DNA from: Brevinema andersonii
GTDB taxonomy: Bacteria > Spirochaetota > Brevinematia > Brevinematales > Brevinemataceae
Reading direction: 5' to 3'
DNA length: 64,000 nt
Assembly: GCF_900112165.1 (NCBI RefSeq)
Contig: NZ_FOKY01000001.1
Coordinates: forward strand, 62,001-126,000
Shown here in pieces: positions 46,443 to 56,590 of the stretch. Numbering within the stretch: the first letter of the stretch is position 1; every line of letters starts with the position of its first letter. A model generated the notes under the pieces. It was not told the origin of the DNA. It was given only the letters and a program-made list of their open reading frames with translations, and made no database searches. Both the position numbers and the translations under genes were made by a program.

Positions 46443-46757
46443 TTAATTATTATCTATAGAACGCAAATAACGACCTGCCTTAAAATAAGGAGATTTACGA
46501 GCAGGGACATTCACATGTTCATTTGTTTTAGGATTACGTGCTATGCGATCTTTTCTTTGTCTAATTCCAAAAGTACCAAATCCTCTTAATTCTATGCGTT
46601 CATTATTATTTAATTTTTCGATCTCTTTTCGCAAAGTTTCAATAAATTTCGATATAACCAAAGCAATTTGATGCTTAGATGCTCTACTTTCAATTATTTC
46701 TCCATCTCCACATAAAATATCCACTATATCAGATTTTGTGAGTTTACTTTTTCCCAT
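46443..46757 (-). CDS. HU/IHF-family DNA-binding protein
   Basis: A 104-residue histone-like dimer protein: LTKSDIVDIL at the start, RIELRGFGTFGIRQRKDRIARNPKT as the beta-arm signature, and KSPYFKAGRYLR at the end. It lies 24 bases after rpsT and is probably cotranscribed, the same order as I recall for Borrelia (rpsT-hbb). HU and IHF cannot be separated reliably here; an architectural nucleoid role is expected. Confidence 0.92.
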   Translation of the reverse strand: MGKSKLTKSDIVDILCGDGEIIESRASKHQIALVISKFIETLRKEIEKLNNNERIELRGFGTFGIRQRKDRIARNPKTNEHVNVPARKSPYFKAGRYLRSIDNN

Positions 46758-46781
46758 AAACCAACCCCCAATTAATAATAA

Positions 46782-47057
46782 CTAAATAGAATAATTTTTT
46801 TTAAATAATAATTCCATAGAAGACTTCATACGTGAAGATGTATTTCTTGGCAAAACTCCCTTCGACCAAGCTTTATCAACTTGTTTTTTAAAAGCATTAA
46901 GCTCTTTTTGAGCTTCTTCTATAGTAAACATTTTTTCCGTAAGCGTTTGAAAAACATTTCTACGTAAATGCCTAATAAATGTTTTAATCGCCTTATTTCG
47001 TAGCCGCCTTTTTTCATTTTGTTTAGCTCTTATTTTTGCAGATTTTATATTTGGCAC
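46782..47057 (-). CDS. rpsT: Ribosomal protein bS20
   Basis: A 91-residue, Lys/Arg-rich helical 30S protein: MPNIKSAKIRAKQNEKRRLRNKA is the family start, and the C-terminal region has AWSKGVLPRNTSSRMKS. It begins at GTG with GGAGG 7 bases upstream. Confidence 0.95.
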   Translation of the reverse strand: MPNIKSAKIRAKQNEKRRLRNKAIKTFIRHLRRNVFQTLTEKMFTIEEAQKELNAFKKQVDKAWSKGVLPRNTSSRMKSSMELLFKKNYSI

Positions 47058-47090
47058 AGCTTAACCTCCAATAGATTAACAATGTCTACT

Positions 47091-47121
47091 ATTATAACAA
47101 AAGAAGTACCAAAAAGTCAAG
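47091..47121 (-). promoter_or_regulatory. Promoter of rpsT-HU
   Basis: Minus strand: TTGACT (47121-47116), 19-base spacer, TATAAT (47096-47091). The spacer is longer than ideal, but the position between the upstream gene's stop and rpsT is right. Confidence 0.5.
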
Positions 47122-47124
47122 TTT

Positions 47125-49356
47125 TTATTCCTCTTTTGTTTTCTTATTTTTTCTTAATAAAGAACGTTTCGGTGTTTTCTTAACTTTTTTATCGATTTCT
47201 GTAGATTTTTTATTATCATCTTCTTCTTTAGAGATCTTTTCTTTTACAGAAGTCTTTTGTTTTTTTTGAGATTTATTAATTTTTTTCATTTCCTGCACAT
47301 TAGAAAATTCTAAATCATTAGATTTTTTTTGTATTACAGTGTCGGAATTTGTGTTTTTCTCCTCAGGAACAGGCAATATAGGAGCCGATATAGCAGAATA
47401 TATCAGATCTTTATCTGAAGATTGATCTAAAAAAGACAATAATTGAATATTTTGCATTTTTCTTGCTTCTTTAAACAATTGATACTCTATGTGAAATCCA
47501 ATAAAACGAGTTTGTTTTTGTACAACACTTGATTTAAAATTGACATTGTCCAATATGAAATTTGTACGAAATGTTTCTTTAATTTTCAGTTCAGGAATTC
47601 GAATTTCAAAAAGCCTTTCTAGGTCCAATAAAGGTAACAAATTAATTATAATATTAGAAATTATTTTGTTTGTATTATTTTGCAGCTGAACATTAAAAAC
47701 TACAGAATTTGTAACCCATCGAGTGTTAGGTAGAATATTAACCAAAAGGGCTGTTTTTTCACGCTGACTTTTCCACTGATCCACAAGAGATGCTGCCGAT
47801 AACATCCACTCATATGCCGTATATACACCACGGTTACCAAACATTGATCTATATAAATCATTAATACGCAATGAATTAATATTATATTCATCCAGAGAGC
47901 GAAGATTTTGATTAATCCAATTTTCCGGAGCTGAAATATCCCCTTCTACAAAATTATTATAATCAATTCGGTAAGAAATCACAATATAAGGTAAAAAAAT
48001 TTTGAATAGTGTATTACTTTCTAGCATCTTATAAAAATTGTCAATCTGATGGATCGGCAGATCAATATCAAGCATAACAAAATCTATGCCTGTTGCAAAC
48101 ATCATTAATAACATACTAGGATAAGCTAATAAATCAGCACTATCCAGCATCATAAAAATCTTTTTTTGAGATTTTTGAGATTTAAGTTTCTTAATTAGAT
48201 CACGAAAATAACTGACAGCAGTATATTTTTTCCAAATGCCAAATGCATGGTCAAATATATGATGATTAGCTAGTCCCGGAAAATCTTTAAGAAAAATCGG
48301 CTTTAACTCCTCATGGTAGCTATCGCCAAAAAATATTTTTGAAAGACCTACATAATTTACAGAACTTTCTGCAATATGATTACTCAATATGAAATACAAA
48401 TCAAAAAAACGCTTACGGTCGCTCAAGGAAATAACACTTAATTCAGAAAAATTCGATTTTTGATATTCTATTTTTTGTTGGGATTCCATGTAACCTAAAC
48501 GTTCTAATTCTATGCCTTCTACTTCGAGTGCCTGCACCCAAAATGCAACATCTTTTCCACGCCTCGAAAAATCCTTAGCTAAGCGGAGGCTTTCTTGTAA
48601 TTTTTCGATATCCCAAGGCACACTGACATTCTGAGAAATAAATGTTTTACTGATAGCGGAAGGCATCAAAACCGCATCAATATTCATCATCGAAAACCAT
48701 TCATAAAGATGATTAATACTCGTCTCCCTACCAGATACCGATAAAATACTACGTTCATTAATAGTCTCTTTAGAGTCGAGAGTCAGGAAAGTGAATGTAT
48801 TAGATAGCATCGAATTAGGAGAAGGAAGAATTATTTTTGTATGAAGAATTTTTTCAGAAGGGGCATCAAATGCCGGCATTTCAATCACTGCTTTAATAAC
48901 AAGATCTCCAATATATTCCGGATTATTAAGCATGAGTTTCACTGAAAAATAATGATCTTGCTGCGAAAAAAGCAAGGGTATCTTAGTACGACCAAAAATA
49001 TCTGGTAGTAAATTGCCATTTTCATCTTGTACAACAACATAAGGAGTCAAATCATCTAAAACTAACCCATTTTGTTTTTCAGAAACCGCAAGATTCAAAA
49101 TAATAGGTTGATAAGGAACATAATAAGACATATTTGATTCAAAAACTACATAATAATCACGTTCAGCAGCTTCGCGTAAGGCATCACCCGTTGAACCTGA
49201 TACTTCAAACAATTGGGGAAACGTTTTCATTAAACGTTTTGTGGATTTTTGATTATATTGAAGAAAAAAAAACGGAACCAAACTTAATAATAAAAAAATT
49301 ATTACAGGAAATATATATTTTTTGAAGACAGATAAAAATTTATTTGAATCGTTCAC
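47125..49356 (-). CDS. Large unknown membrane-anchored protein, possibly with a TIM-barrel domain
   Basis: 743 residues from GTG at 49356 (GGAGG 5 bases upstream; a TTG further up overlaps that site). One membrane helix near 15-33, then an extracytoplasmic region. Residues of about 215-480 alternate strand and helix in a TIM-barrel-like way (IDAVLMPSAIS, KDVAFWVQALEVEGIELERLG, FATGIDFVMLDIDLPIHQ) and may be a glycosidase-like barrel, but no catalytic motif is certain. A beta domain follows (ITNSVVFNVQL-type) and a tail of about 50 residues rich in Lys, Glu and Ser. Upstream of rpsT. Function unknown. Confidence 0.5.
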   Translation of the reverse strand: MNDSNKFLSVFKKYIFPVIIFLLLSLVPFFFLQYNQKSTKRLMKTFPQLFEVSGSTGDALREAAERDYYVVFESNMSYYVPYQPIILNLAVSEKQNGLVLDDLTPYVVVQDENGNLLPDIFGRTKIPLLFSQQDHYFSVKLMLNNPEYIGDLVIKAVIEMPAFDAPSEKILHTKIILPSPNSMLSNTFTFLTLDSKETINERSILSVSGRETSINHLYEWFSMMNIDAVLMPSAISKTFISQNVSVPWDIEKLQESLRLAKDFSRRGKDVAFWVQALEVEGIELERLGYMESQQKIEYQKSNFSELSVISLSDRKRFFDLYFILSNHIAESSVNYVGLSKIFFGDSYHEELKPIFLKDFPGLANHHIFDHAFGIWKKYTAVSYFRDLIKKLKSQKSQKKIFMMLDSADLLAYPSMLLMMFATGIDFVMLDIDLPIHQIDNFYKMLESNTLFKIFLPYIVISYRIDYNNFVEGDISAPENWINQNLRSLDEYNINSLRINDLYRSMFGNRGVYTAYEWMLSAASLVDQWKSQREKTALLVNILPNTRWVTNSVVFNVQLQNNTNKIISNIIINLLPLLDLERLFEIRIPELKIKETFRTNFILDNVNFKSSVVQKQTRFIGFHIEYQLFKEARKMQNIQLLSFLDQSSDKDLIYSAISAPILPVPEEKNTNSDTVIQKKSNDLEFSNVQEMKKINKSQKKQKTSVKEKISKEEDDNKKSTEIDKKVKKTPKRSLLRKNKKTKEE

Positions 49357-49600
49357 GGTATCCTCCAAAAGATTTCCTTGTTTCTATATAGTGCTTAACA
49401 ATTACTGCTGTTTGATCGCAAAGTTTAAAAAAAGGATAGCAAATAATCATAGACAAAAGAAAAACAAATAATGCCGTATAGAGATAAATCTGAGACACAC
49501 GAAGCAAATTATTTTCAAGAATAAACGCTACAGTAATTGACGACGCAGAAATTATCATACAAACAACACTCAGCAAAATACCTCTTAACAAAAAAATCAT
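49340..49600 (-). CDS. Unknown small two-helix membrane protein
   Basis: 86 residues with two hydrophobic helices (about 5-27 and 37-58) and a charged C-terminus ending RKSFGGYRERF. It overlaps the start of the large membrane protein by 17 bases, so the pair is probably translated together. The ribosome site before its ATG is weak. Confidence 0.5.
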   Translation of the reverse strand: MIFLLRGILLSVVCMIISASSITVAFILENNLLRVSQIYLYTALFVFLLSMIICYPFFKLCDQTAVIVKHYIETRKSFGGYRERFK

Positions 49601-49622
49601 TTTATCGAACCCGTAAATAATC

Positions 49623-49652
49623 TTTACAAATATCCAAAATTTTTGGTATAAT
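49623..49652 (+). promoter_or_regulatory. Promoter of mnmG
   Basis: TTTACA at 49623-49628, 18-base spacer, TATAAT at 49647-49652, 40 bases before the mnmG start. Confidence 0.65.
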
Positions 49653-49691
49653 CATATATCGGTAAAAATTCAAAAAAAATAAGGAAAAAAT

Positions 49692-51659
49692 GTGAAACAA
49701 TCAACAAATTTTTGGGACATCATTATCGTTGGAGGCGGGCATGCCGGCATTGAAGCAGCTCATGCAGCAGCGCAAATGGGAATTCAGACATTGTTATTGT
49801 CTTCGAACCTTGATCTTTTAGGACATATGCCTTGCAATCCATCTGTTGGCGGCATCGGAAAAGGACAGCTGGTTAAAGAAATTGATGCTTTAGGCGGTTT
49901 AATGGGATTAGCAACAGATCAAACAGGATTACAGTTTCGGCGTTTGAATATGAAAAAAGGACCTGCTGTACGTTCATCGCGAGCTCAAGTGGATAAAATT
50001 GCCTACCGTAGTCTGATACAAAAAATGCTGTTCCATACGCCAAATCTTACGATTATTCAGGATTCAATTGAAGATTTAATCATCGAAAAATATCGGATAA
50101 ACGGCGTAATTGGGCAGTTAGGTATTAAGTATTATAGTCAAGCTGTTGTAATTACTCCAGGCACTTTTTTAGATGGCTTGGTTCGTATTGGTGAGATGAG
50201 TTATCCGGCAGGACGCATAGGTGAAAATTCATCAATCCGGCTAGCACAAACAATTAAAGATTTTGATTTTAGAGTACGCCGCTTCAAAACCGGAACGCCG
50301 CCACGTCTTGACGGACGAACAATTGATTTTTCTAAAACGGAGATACAAAACGGAGATCTCAACCCTCGACCGTTTTCGTTTCGTACAGATTTTGACTCTT
50401 TTAATCCGCAGCAAACACCATGTTTTCTCACTTATACTAACGAAAAAACACATCAGTTGATAGCCAAAAACATCGAAAAAGCTCCTATGTACTCCGGAGA
50501 TGTTGATGCCACAGGTGTGCGTTACTGCCCGTCAATTGAAGATAAAGTAATGAAATTCCCTGATAAGCAGCGTCATCATGTTTTTCTTGAACCGGAAAGC
50601 ATTTACAGTAACGAAATTTATCCTAATGGGATATCTAACTCCATGCCTATCGAAGTACAAAAGGAATTAATTCACAGCATCCAGGGGCTTGAGAATGCGG
50701 TCATGACAAGGCCAGCTTATGCCATTGAACATGATTATATAGATCCTACAGAACTCAAACCATCCTTGGAGACAAAAAAAATTAATAATCTTTTCTTTGC
50801 TGGGCAAATCAACGGCACAACAGGATACGAAGAAGCAGCAGCGCTTGGCATGATTGCTGGCATTAATGCAGCGCTCTGTGTTCAAGAAAAGAACCCTTTA
50901 ATTCTCAAACGTTCGGATAGCTATATTGGTGTTATGATTGATGATTTAACAACTCTCGGCACTATAGAGCCATACCGAATGTTTACGTCGCGCGTGGAAT
51001 ATCGTCTTTTGCTGCGCGAAGATAATGCTGACATACGTTTAAGTCCGATCGGACATGAATTAGGAATTTTAGATAAAAAAAATTATGAATTTTGCTTGGA
51101 AAAATATAGCCGTATTAAACAAGGGATTAAGGAACTTGAAAATATCAATATTACTCCGTCTTCCGAATTGGCTGAATTATTCCAGCAACTCAATACACCT
51201 CTTCCTCCCAAAAAAATATCAGCAGCTGATCTTCTTAAACGACCGGAAATCAACTACCCTTCTTTAAAAAAAGCACTAGCTCTCTTCAATATTATGCTCA
51301 ATCATTATCATTTTTTGGAAGAAGAACAAATTACTATCGAAACAAAATATCAAGGCTACATTCAAGAAGATCTTTATCGCATCGAAGAAGTAAAAAATGC
51401 CGAACAAACAATTATACCTCAAGATTTTCCTTACGATAGAGTTTCTGGGTTACGTCTGGAAGAAATAGAAAAACTTTCTGCACTACGGCCTTATAGTTTG
51501 GGACAGCTCAGTAGGATTGCCGGAATACGCCCCGCTGCTGTTCATATTATTGCATTGGTCCTTAAATTTGAGTGCCAAAAAGGTCTTAACAGTCAAAGTA
51601 TCACCGCTCCAATTTGGGGCCATACGTCCAGTACTTACCAAAGCGAGCTTAACAACTGA
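49692..51659 (+). CDS. mnmG: tRNA uridine-5-carboxymethylaminomethyl modification enzyme MnmG (GidA)
   Basis: An FAD protein that, with MnmE, adds the carboxymethylaminomethyl group to the wobble uridine of some tRNAs. 655 residues: FAD motif IIVGGGHAGIEAAHAAAQMG, MPCNPSVGGIGKGQLVKEIDALGG, RRFKTGTPPRLDGRTIDF, FFAGQINGTTGYEEAAALG, FTSRVEYRLLLREDNAD and the C-terminal domain (FPYDRVSGLRLEEIEKL). It starts at GTG behind AAGGA. Its end overlaps convergent pdxJ by 11 bases. Confidence 0.96.
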   Translation: MKQSTNFWDIIIVGGGHAGIEAAHAAAQMGIQTLLLSSNLDLLGHMPCNPSVGGIGKGQLVKEIDALGGLMGLATDQTGLQFRRLNMKKGPAVRSSRAQVDKIAYRSLIQKMLFHTPNLTIIQDSIEDLIIEKYRINGVIGQLGIKYYSQAVVITPGTFLDGLVRIGEMSYPAGRIGENSSIRLAQTIKDFDFRVRRFKTGTPPRLDGRTIDFSKTEIQNGDLNPRPFSFRTDFDSFNPQQTPCFLTYTNEKTHQLIAKNIEKAPMYSGDVDATGVRYCPSIEDKVMKFPDKQRHHVFLEPESIYSNEIYPNGISNSMPIEVQKELIHSIQGLENAVMTRPAYAIEHDYIDPTELKPSLETKKINNLFFAGQINGTTGYEEAAALGMIAGINAALCVQEKNPLILKRSDSYIGVMIDDLTTLGTIEPYRMFTSRVEYRLLLREDNADIRLSPIGHELGILDKKNYEFCLEKYSRIKQGIKELENINITPSSELAELFQQLNTPLPPKKISAADLLKRPEINYPSLKKALALFNIMLNHYHFLEEEQITIETKYQGYIQEDLYRIEEVKNAEQTIIPQDFPYDRVSGLRLEEIEKLSALRPYSLGQLSRIAGIRPAAVHIIALVLKFECQKGLNSQSITAPIWGHTSSTYQSELNN

Positions 51660-52365
51660 TAAGTATTTTCATATCACGGACAGCACGTTCCAAGCCAACA
51701 AATACAGCACGCGAAACAATAGCATGCCCTATGTTTAAAGTGCGAATAGGATCAATATCCACAATAGGTTTGACATTTTGATAATTTAAACCGTGACCAG
51801 CATTCACAATTAAGCCAAGCGAATCAGCATAATAAGCAATATCATTAATTTTTTTAAGTAAAATATCTTGAGCTTGAGGTGTTTCTGCATCAGCATAAGC
51901 CCCTGTATGAATTTCCACAGCATCAGCACCTAACTTATAAGACAAATCCACTACTTCTCGGCTGTGCTCGATAAACAAACTAACTGTAATATGCCGATCC
52001 TTAGCAAGTGGAATAAATTTTTCCAATTTTTTATATGCTGCGGCCACATCCAAGCCACCTTCTGTTGTCAATTCGTTACGGTTTTCTGGAACAATACAAA
52101 TTTCATCAGGACAAACATCAAGAACTGTTGCCATAATATCTTCATTTAGAGCCATTTCAATATTTAATGGCAGTGAACAGGCTTCACGGATCAAATATGC
52201 ATCTCTTTTCTGAATATGCCGCTGGTCCTCACGGGGATGAATAGTAATGTTATCAGCACCGGCATTTTGCACCAAATAAGACGCTTGAAGAGGTTCCGGA
52301 TAAGACGCTGCACGCACTTGTCTTAGTGTTGCAATGTGATCAATATTAACACCTAATTTTTTCAT
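51649..52365 (-). CDS. pdxJ: Pyridoxine 5'-phosphate synthase PdxJ
   Basis: Condenses 1-deoxyxylulose 5-phosphate with 3-amino-2-oxopropyl phosphate in the DXP-dependent vitamin B6 route. 238 residues, with LGVNIDHIATLRQVR at the start, ITIHPREDQRHIQ, ICIVPENRNELTTEGG and NAGHGLNYQNV. AGAAGG lies before the ATG. No other pdx gene is in the window. Confidence 0.96.
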   Translation of the reverse strand: MKKLGVNIDHIATLRQVRAASYPEPLQASYLVQNAGADNITIHPREDQRHIQKRDAYLIREACSLPLNIEMALNEDIMATVLDVCPDEICIVPENRNELTTEGGLDVAAAYKKLEKFIPLAKDRHITVSLFIEHSREVVDLSYKLGADAVEIHTGAYADAETPQAQDILLKKINDIAYYADSLGLIVNAGHGLNYQNVKPIVDIDPIRTLNIGHAIVSRAVFVGLERAVRDMKILISC

Positions 52366-52413
52366 AAGCCCTTCTTTTTTTCATATTATAACATAAAATC
52401 CATAAATCGCAAA

Positions 52414-52436
52414 AAACGCCTCAAAAAGAGACGTTT
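52414..52436 (-). terminator. Terminator of the RND efflux operon
   Basis: AAACGCCTC (52414-52422), loop AAAAA, GAGACGTTT (52428-52436), one mismatch, followed on the minus strand by TTTTTTGCGATTT. It lies 13 bases past the RND pump stop. Confidence 0.75.
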
Positions 52437-52448
52437 CTGCAGTTCATA

Positions 52449-55400
52449 TTAAACATTATCTTCACGAATAACATAGGGAAATCGCTTGCGGATGCCAGCA
52501 TAAGCTGTAGGAACAATCAGCAAAGTAAATAATGTTGAAACAATTAGGCCTCCTAAAATCGATGTTGCTAACGGTGCATAAGTATCACCACCTTCACCAA
52601 CACCAAGCGCCATAGGAATCAGCCCCAAAATAGTTGTCAGCGTCGTCATAAACACCGGACGAATCCGACGTACACCAGCTTGAATCGCCGCTTCGTCAAC
52701 CGGTGTGCGCTTTGCTAACAGCTGATTCATATAATCAACCAATACGATACCGTTGTTGATCACAATTCCCACCAAAACCACAATACCCGCAGCCGAAATC
52801 ACATTTAACGAGCGCCCCGACACAAAAAGTCCTAATATTGCTCCCAAAGCACCAAAAGGCACTGATGCCATAATAACAAAGGGAGCAATATAGGATTCGA
52901 ATTGAGCCGCCATAAGAGCATATACAATGAAAATAGCAATTAAAAACGCACCTGCTAAGCCTAACATGCTTTCTTGTGTGTCTTCATAGTCGCCAGCAAA
53001 AACAAGCTGTACACCTGCAGGAACAAACAAGTTTTTCCCGATTTCTTCTCGGATTTTATCAACAGCTCCCGTCACGTCTTTTTCGAAGATGCCGCTTGTT
53101 GAAGACTTAATCTGAATATAACGCGTCGAATCTTTACGTCTTATTTGTGCAGGTCCCGTAGCAATTACAGAAGTCACGAGATTCTTAAAAGAAACATTCT
53201 TGCCGCTTGATGTTGGAATATTAAGATTAAGCAATGCATCAATCGATACCCTATCCTCATCGCGAACCTTAACCAAAACATCAATATCATCCCCGCTGTT
53301 GCCAAGAATTGTTGTCGCAACACGGCCACCAAAAGCTGTTCGGATTGTATTAAACAAATCAGTTGCTGAAAGTCCTTCTCTAGCTAATGCAATTCTATTA
53401 GGCTTAAGCACAATTTCAGGTAGTCCTTCATCATCGGTAAGACGTGGATTTTCAATACCTTCGATGCTGTTCATTACAGTGATAATCTGATCAGCAAGCT
53501 TCTGAGTAATTTCTAAATCATCACCACGTACTTCTAATTCGATAGGCTCACCACCACTGCCACCCGCCATTCCGCCACCGACACGAATATAATTTTTAAC
53601 AGGATATTGTTCCAACAAACGACGAACACGCGTAACAATGTCGTTAATTCCTTCAGAGCGATCAGCAACAGGTACTAATTTAACAGTCACTTTTGATTTG
53701 AACTCATCAGTAGAACCAAAAAATCCTCTAGAAGATTTTACTTGAGTACCAATCGATTCTAAATTTTCCTCTCCTATGACTTCCGGAAGCCGCCTGACAA
53801 TTTCCGTCGTCATAGAATCATTATAATTAACACGCGTACCTGGTGGATATGTCAACGTAAACTCAAAACGCCCATCATCATTTACGGGCATGTATTCTTT
53901 TCCGACCAGCACAATAGATAATGTTAACGCAATCAATACGCTAATTGTACTTCCGTAAACAATGATTTTTTTATGGGTCACACACCATTCCAGTACATGT
54001 TTATAAAAAACATCAATATCATGCAAAATTCTATCATTCCAACGCATATGTTCACGTTGGTACTGAGTTAAAACTTCGTTTTCTTGTGTATCTTCGAAAG
54101 ATGCATCTTCTAAATCAGAATCTTTAATAAGCAAGGAACAAAGCATCGGTACAAGAGTAATAGAAATAACTAACGATGATAGCAATGAAATAACTACCGT
54201 AATAGCTAAATCACGAAACAATTGTGCAATAAAGCCAGGAGTCAAAAAAATCGGCAGAAAAACTGCAATCGTAGTAAACGTAGACGCTGTAATAGCCAGT
54301 GTTACTTCTTTAGCACCGTTAATGGATGCATTGTAACGGCCTTCACCTTCCGACCGATGCCGGAAAATATTTTCAAGCACCACAATAGAAGAGTCGACCA
54401 TCATTCCCACCCCTAACGCCAATCCAGACATAGAAATAATGTTAAGACTTGTGCCCATCAAGAACATCACTACAAAAGTCGTAATAATGGATGTGGGAAT
54501 AGAAAGCCCGATAACAGCTAAAGCACGCCAATTCCATAAGTAGAAAAAAAGTACCAACATCGCAAAAATAGCTCCAGAAAATGCTGCCGATGATACCGAT
54601 TTTTGTGAATCGATAATATTTTGAGCCGTATTAAACATTTCTGTTAATTGTACGGAGGGAGGCAAGGATGATTTTAAACTTTCTAAACGTTTTTGAATTG
54701 CTTCTGCTACTTTAACAGTATTAGCACCAGATGATTTTGTTACAGTAAAAGATACAGCAGGTTCACCATTAGCATAAAAAATTGAATTATCATCATTGCC
54801 ACCATAAGACACTTCTGCAATATCACTAAGCAAAATCGGCGTACCATTTCTATATTCGACAACAATATTCCGAATATCTAGCAATGTCTTTAATTCTCCA
54901 TCAGTACGGATACCATACTTCATCGACCCCTGATAAACCGAACCCCCTGAAGCACTAATATCGTTAGCAGCAACGATTTTTCTGACCTTTTCAGCATCTA
55001 AACTATAAGCTTGCAATCGATTTTGAATCAATTCAATATGAACTTCCGTCAAAATCCCACCGCTTACTTCCACTTGCCCAACACCGGGAACTTGTTCGAG
55101 TCCTTTTTTGATTTGATTATTTGCAATATCGTAAGCAGTAGCCAAATCACTAATTCCACCCATATAAAAACCCATTACAGGAATCATATCAGTAGAAAAT
55201 TTATAGATAATAGGACTTTTAGCGTCGTCAGGCAGAGAATCTCGAGCTAAGTCGATTTTTTCACGTACATTAAACATCGCCGTATCAAGATCCGTCCCCC
55301 ATTTGAACTCAAGTTGTACCATTGAGTTACCTTCTTTGGAAGATGAGGAAATATTATCAATATTCTCAACTGTAGACAAATACTGTTCTAAAGGACGCGT

Positions 55401-55589
55401 TACGGAATTTTCAATTTCTTCAGGACCTGCCCCGTCATAATCCGTACTGACTGTAAGAATTGGATTTTCTATGTCCGGCAAAAAATCAACAGGCAACTGA
55501 AAACATGAATACAAACCAAACATCATAACAATCATAAGAAGCATAGTCATTGCAACCGGTTTTCTGACCGACAAATCAATAATAGACAT
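52449..55589 (-). CDS. RND-family efflux pump, inner-membrane transporter (AcrB/MexB type)
   Basis: 1046 residues with the 12-helix RND layout and two large periplasmic loops. Start MSIIDLSVRKPVAMTMLL; fourth-helix motif GLALGVGMMVDSSIVVLENI with the proton-relay Asp; second-half equivalent GIVVLVGIVINNGIVLVDYMNQ. The family exports drugs, detergents or lipids using the proton gradient. It is third in an operon with its membrane-fusion protein and TolC-like channel, so the tripartite system is complete. The substrate cannot be read from sequence. Confidence 0.93.
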   Translation of the reverse strand: MSIIDLSVRKPVAMTMLLMIVMMFGLYSCFQLPVDFLPDIENPILTVSTDYDGAGPEEIENSVTRPLEQYLSTVENIDNISSSSKEGNSMVQLEFKWGTDLDTAMFNVREKIDLARDSLPDDAKSPIIYKFSTDMIPVMGFYMGGISDLATAYDIANNQIKKGLEQVPGVGQVEVSGGILTEVHIELIQNRLQAYSLDAEKVRKIVAANDISASGGSVYQGSMKYGIRTDGELKTLLDIRNIVVEYRNGTPILLSDIAEVSYGGNDDNSIFYANGEPAVSFTVTKSSGANTVKVAEAIQKRLESLKSSLPPSVQLTEMFNTAQNIIDSQKSVSSAAFSGAIFAMLVLFFYLWNWRALAVIGLSIPTSIITTFVVMFLMGTSLNIISMSGLALGVGMMVDSSIVVLENIFRHRSEGEGRYNASINGAKEVTLAITASTFTTIAVFLPIFLTPGFIAQLFRDLAITVVISLLSSLVISITLVPMLCSLLIKDSDLEDASFEDTQENEVLTQYQREHMRWNDRILHDIDVFYKHVLEWCVTHKKIIVYGSTISVLIALTLSIVLVGKEYMPVNDDGRFEFTLTYPPGTRVNYNDSMTTEIVRRLPEVIGEENLESIGTQVKSSRGFFGSTDEFKSKVTVKLVPVADRSEGINDIVTRVRRLLEQYPVKNYIRVGGGMAGGSGGEPIELEVRGDDLEITQKLADQIITVMNSIEGIENPRLTDDEGLPEIVLKPNRIALAREGLSATDLFNTIRTAFGGRVATTILGNSGDDIDVLVKVRDEDRVSIDALLNLNIPTSSGKNVSFKNLVTSVIATGPAQIRRKDSTRYIQIKSSTSGIFEKDVTGAVDKIREEIGKNLFVPAGVQLVFAGDYEDTQESMLGLAGAFLIAIFIVYALMAAQFESYIAPFVIMASVPFGALGAILGLFVSGRSLNVISAAGIVVLVGIVINNGIVLVDYMNQLLAKRTPVDEAAIQAGVRRIRPVFMTTLTTILGLIPMALGVGEGGDTYAPLATSILGGLIVSTLFTLLIVPTAYAGIRKRFPYVIREDNV

Positions 55590-55602
55590 ATGATTCTCCT
55601 TA

Positions 55603-56571
55603 CTATAATGTCTTAGCTGTTTCAGAAGGTGCTATTTCTGAGGCAGTTTGAGCTGGTTTTTGCTCGGTATTTTCGAATAATGCGCGGATAGGAGCACCCT
55701 CACTAAGATATTCGCGGCCGAAAACAATCATTTCATCACCATCCTGAATGCCTTCTGAAATAGCTGCTTGATCCCTGTAACGTAGCGCTATCTTAACCGG
55801 ACGAAGCACAGCTGTACCATTATTGTTGACAAAAATAGCAGGTTGCCCTTCTTTTGTTGTAGACAAAGCAGTATCAGGAACCACATAAACATCTTGAGCT
55901 TCTTCAATAAAAATAAAACTTTCAGCATAGATTCCTGAAAACAAAGTATGATCAGGATTTGGAACCATCACTCGTACAGTCAGTGACCGTGTTGTTGGAT
56001 CAAGCGATAAGTCCTTACGTGTGATTTTTCCCGTAAAAATACGACCCGGCACCGCCTGTGTTTTAAACAGCACTTCCTGACCAACTTTCACTTCGGATGC
56101 AAACACTTCAGGTACTTGTATGCGAGCTTCAAGGTTATCTGTGTTACCAACTACTGCTACAGAAGTTCCAACATTCACATCTTCGCCCTTGCTGACTAAA
56201 ATCCTTGTCACAACACCCGAAACAGTGCTCTGTACTGTGGCAGGTGCATACCGGGCACCAACTTCAAAACGATCAATAGTAACAACTCCTTGACCACGAG
56301 CAACTTTCTGACCTTCAAGCCGCGAGAAACTCATCACCTTACCGGTAACCGGAGATTTAAGTTCTACTTCGTTTTCTGCTTTGAATTCTGCATAGAGATC
56401 CAAAAATCGTTTCAAAGTGCTTTTTTCCGCTTTTCTAACTAGCACTGTTGTGATGCGTTCTTGTGAGCCTTTTTCGGTTTCTTTGTTGCGCGTTCCAAGA
56501 AAAACACCAATCCCTACTGTTAATACCACCACCGTAACTATTATAATAATGGTTCTTTTTTTAAGTTTCAT
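55603..56571 (-). CDS. RND efflux membrane-fusion protein (AcrA/HlyD family)
   Basis: 322 residues: a membrane anchor (about 7-26), lipoyl/barrel-sandwich halves (VELKSPVTGKVMSFSRLEGQKVARGQ and VQSTVSGVVTRILVSKGEDVNVG), a beta-barrel domain (TRSLTVRVMVPNPDHTLFSGIYAE) and a C-terminal proximal domain. The hairpin between the lipoyl halves is very short, so its contact with the TolC channel may differ from that of AcrA. It lies between the pump (13 bases) and the outer-membrane gene (19 bases). Confidence 0.9.
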   Translation of the reverse strand: MKLKKRTIIIIVTVVVLTVGIGVFLGTRNKETEKGSQERITTVLVRKAEKSTLKRFLDLYAEFKAENEVELKSPVTGKVMSFSRLEGQKVARGQGVVTIDRFEVGARYAPATVQSTVSGVVTRILVSKGEDVNVGTSVAVVGNTDNLEARIQVPEVFASEVKVGQEVLFKTQAVPGRIFTGKITRKDLSLDPTTRSLTVRVMVPNPDHTLFSGIYAESFIFIEEAQDVYVVPDTALSTTKEGQPAIFVNNNGTAVLRPVKIALRYRDQAAISEGIQDGDEMIVFGREYLSEGAPIRALFENTEQKPAQTASEIAPSETAKTL

Positions 56572-56590
56572 CGATTCAACCTCTTTGCAA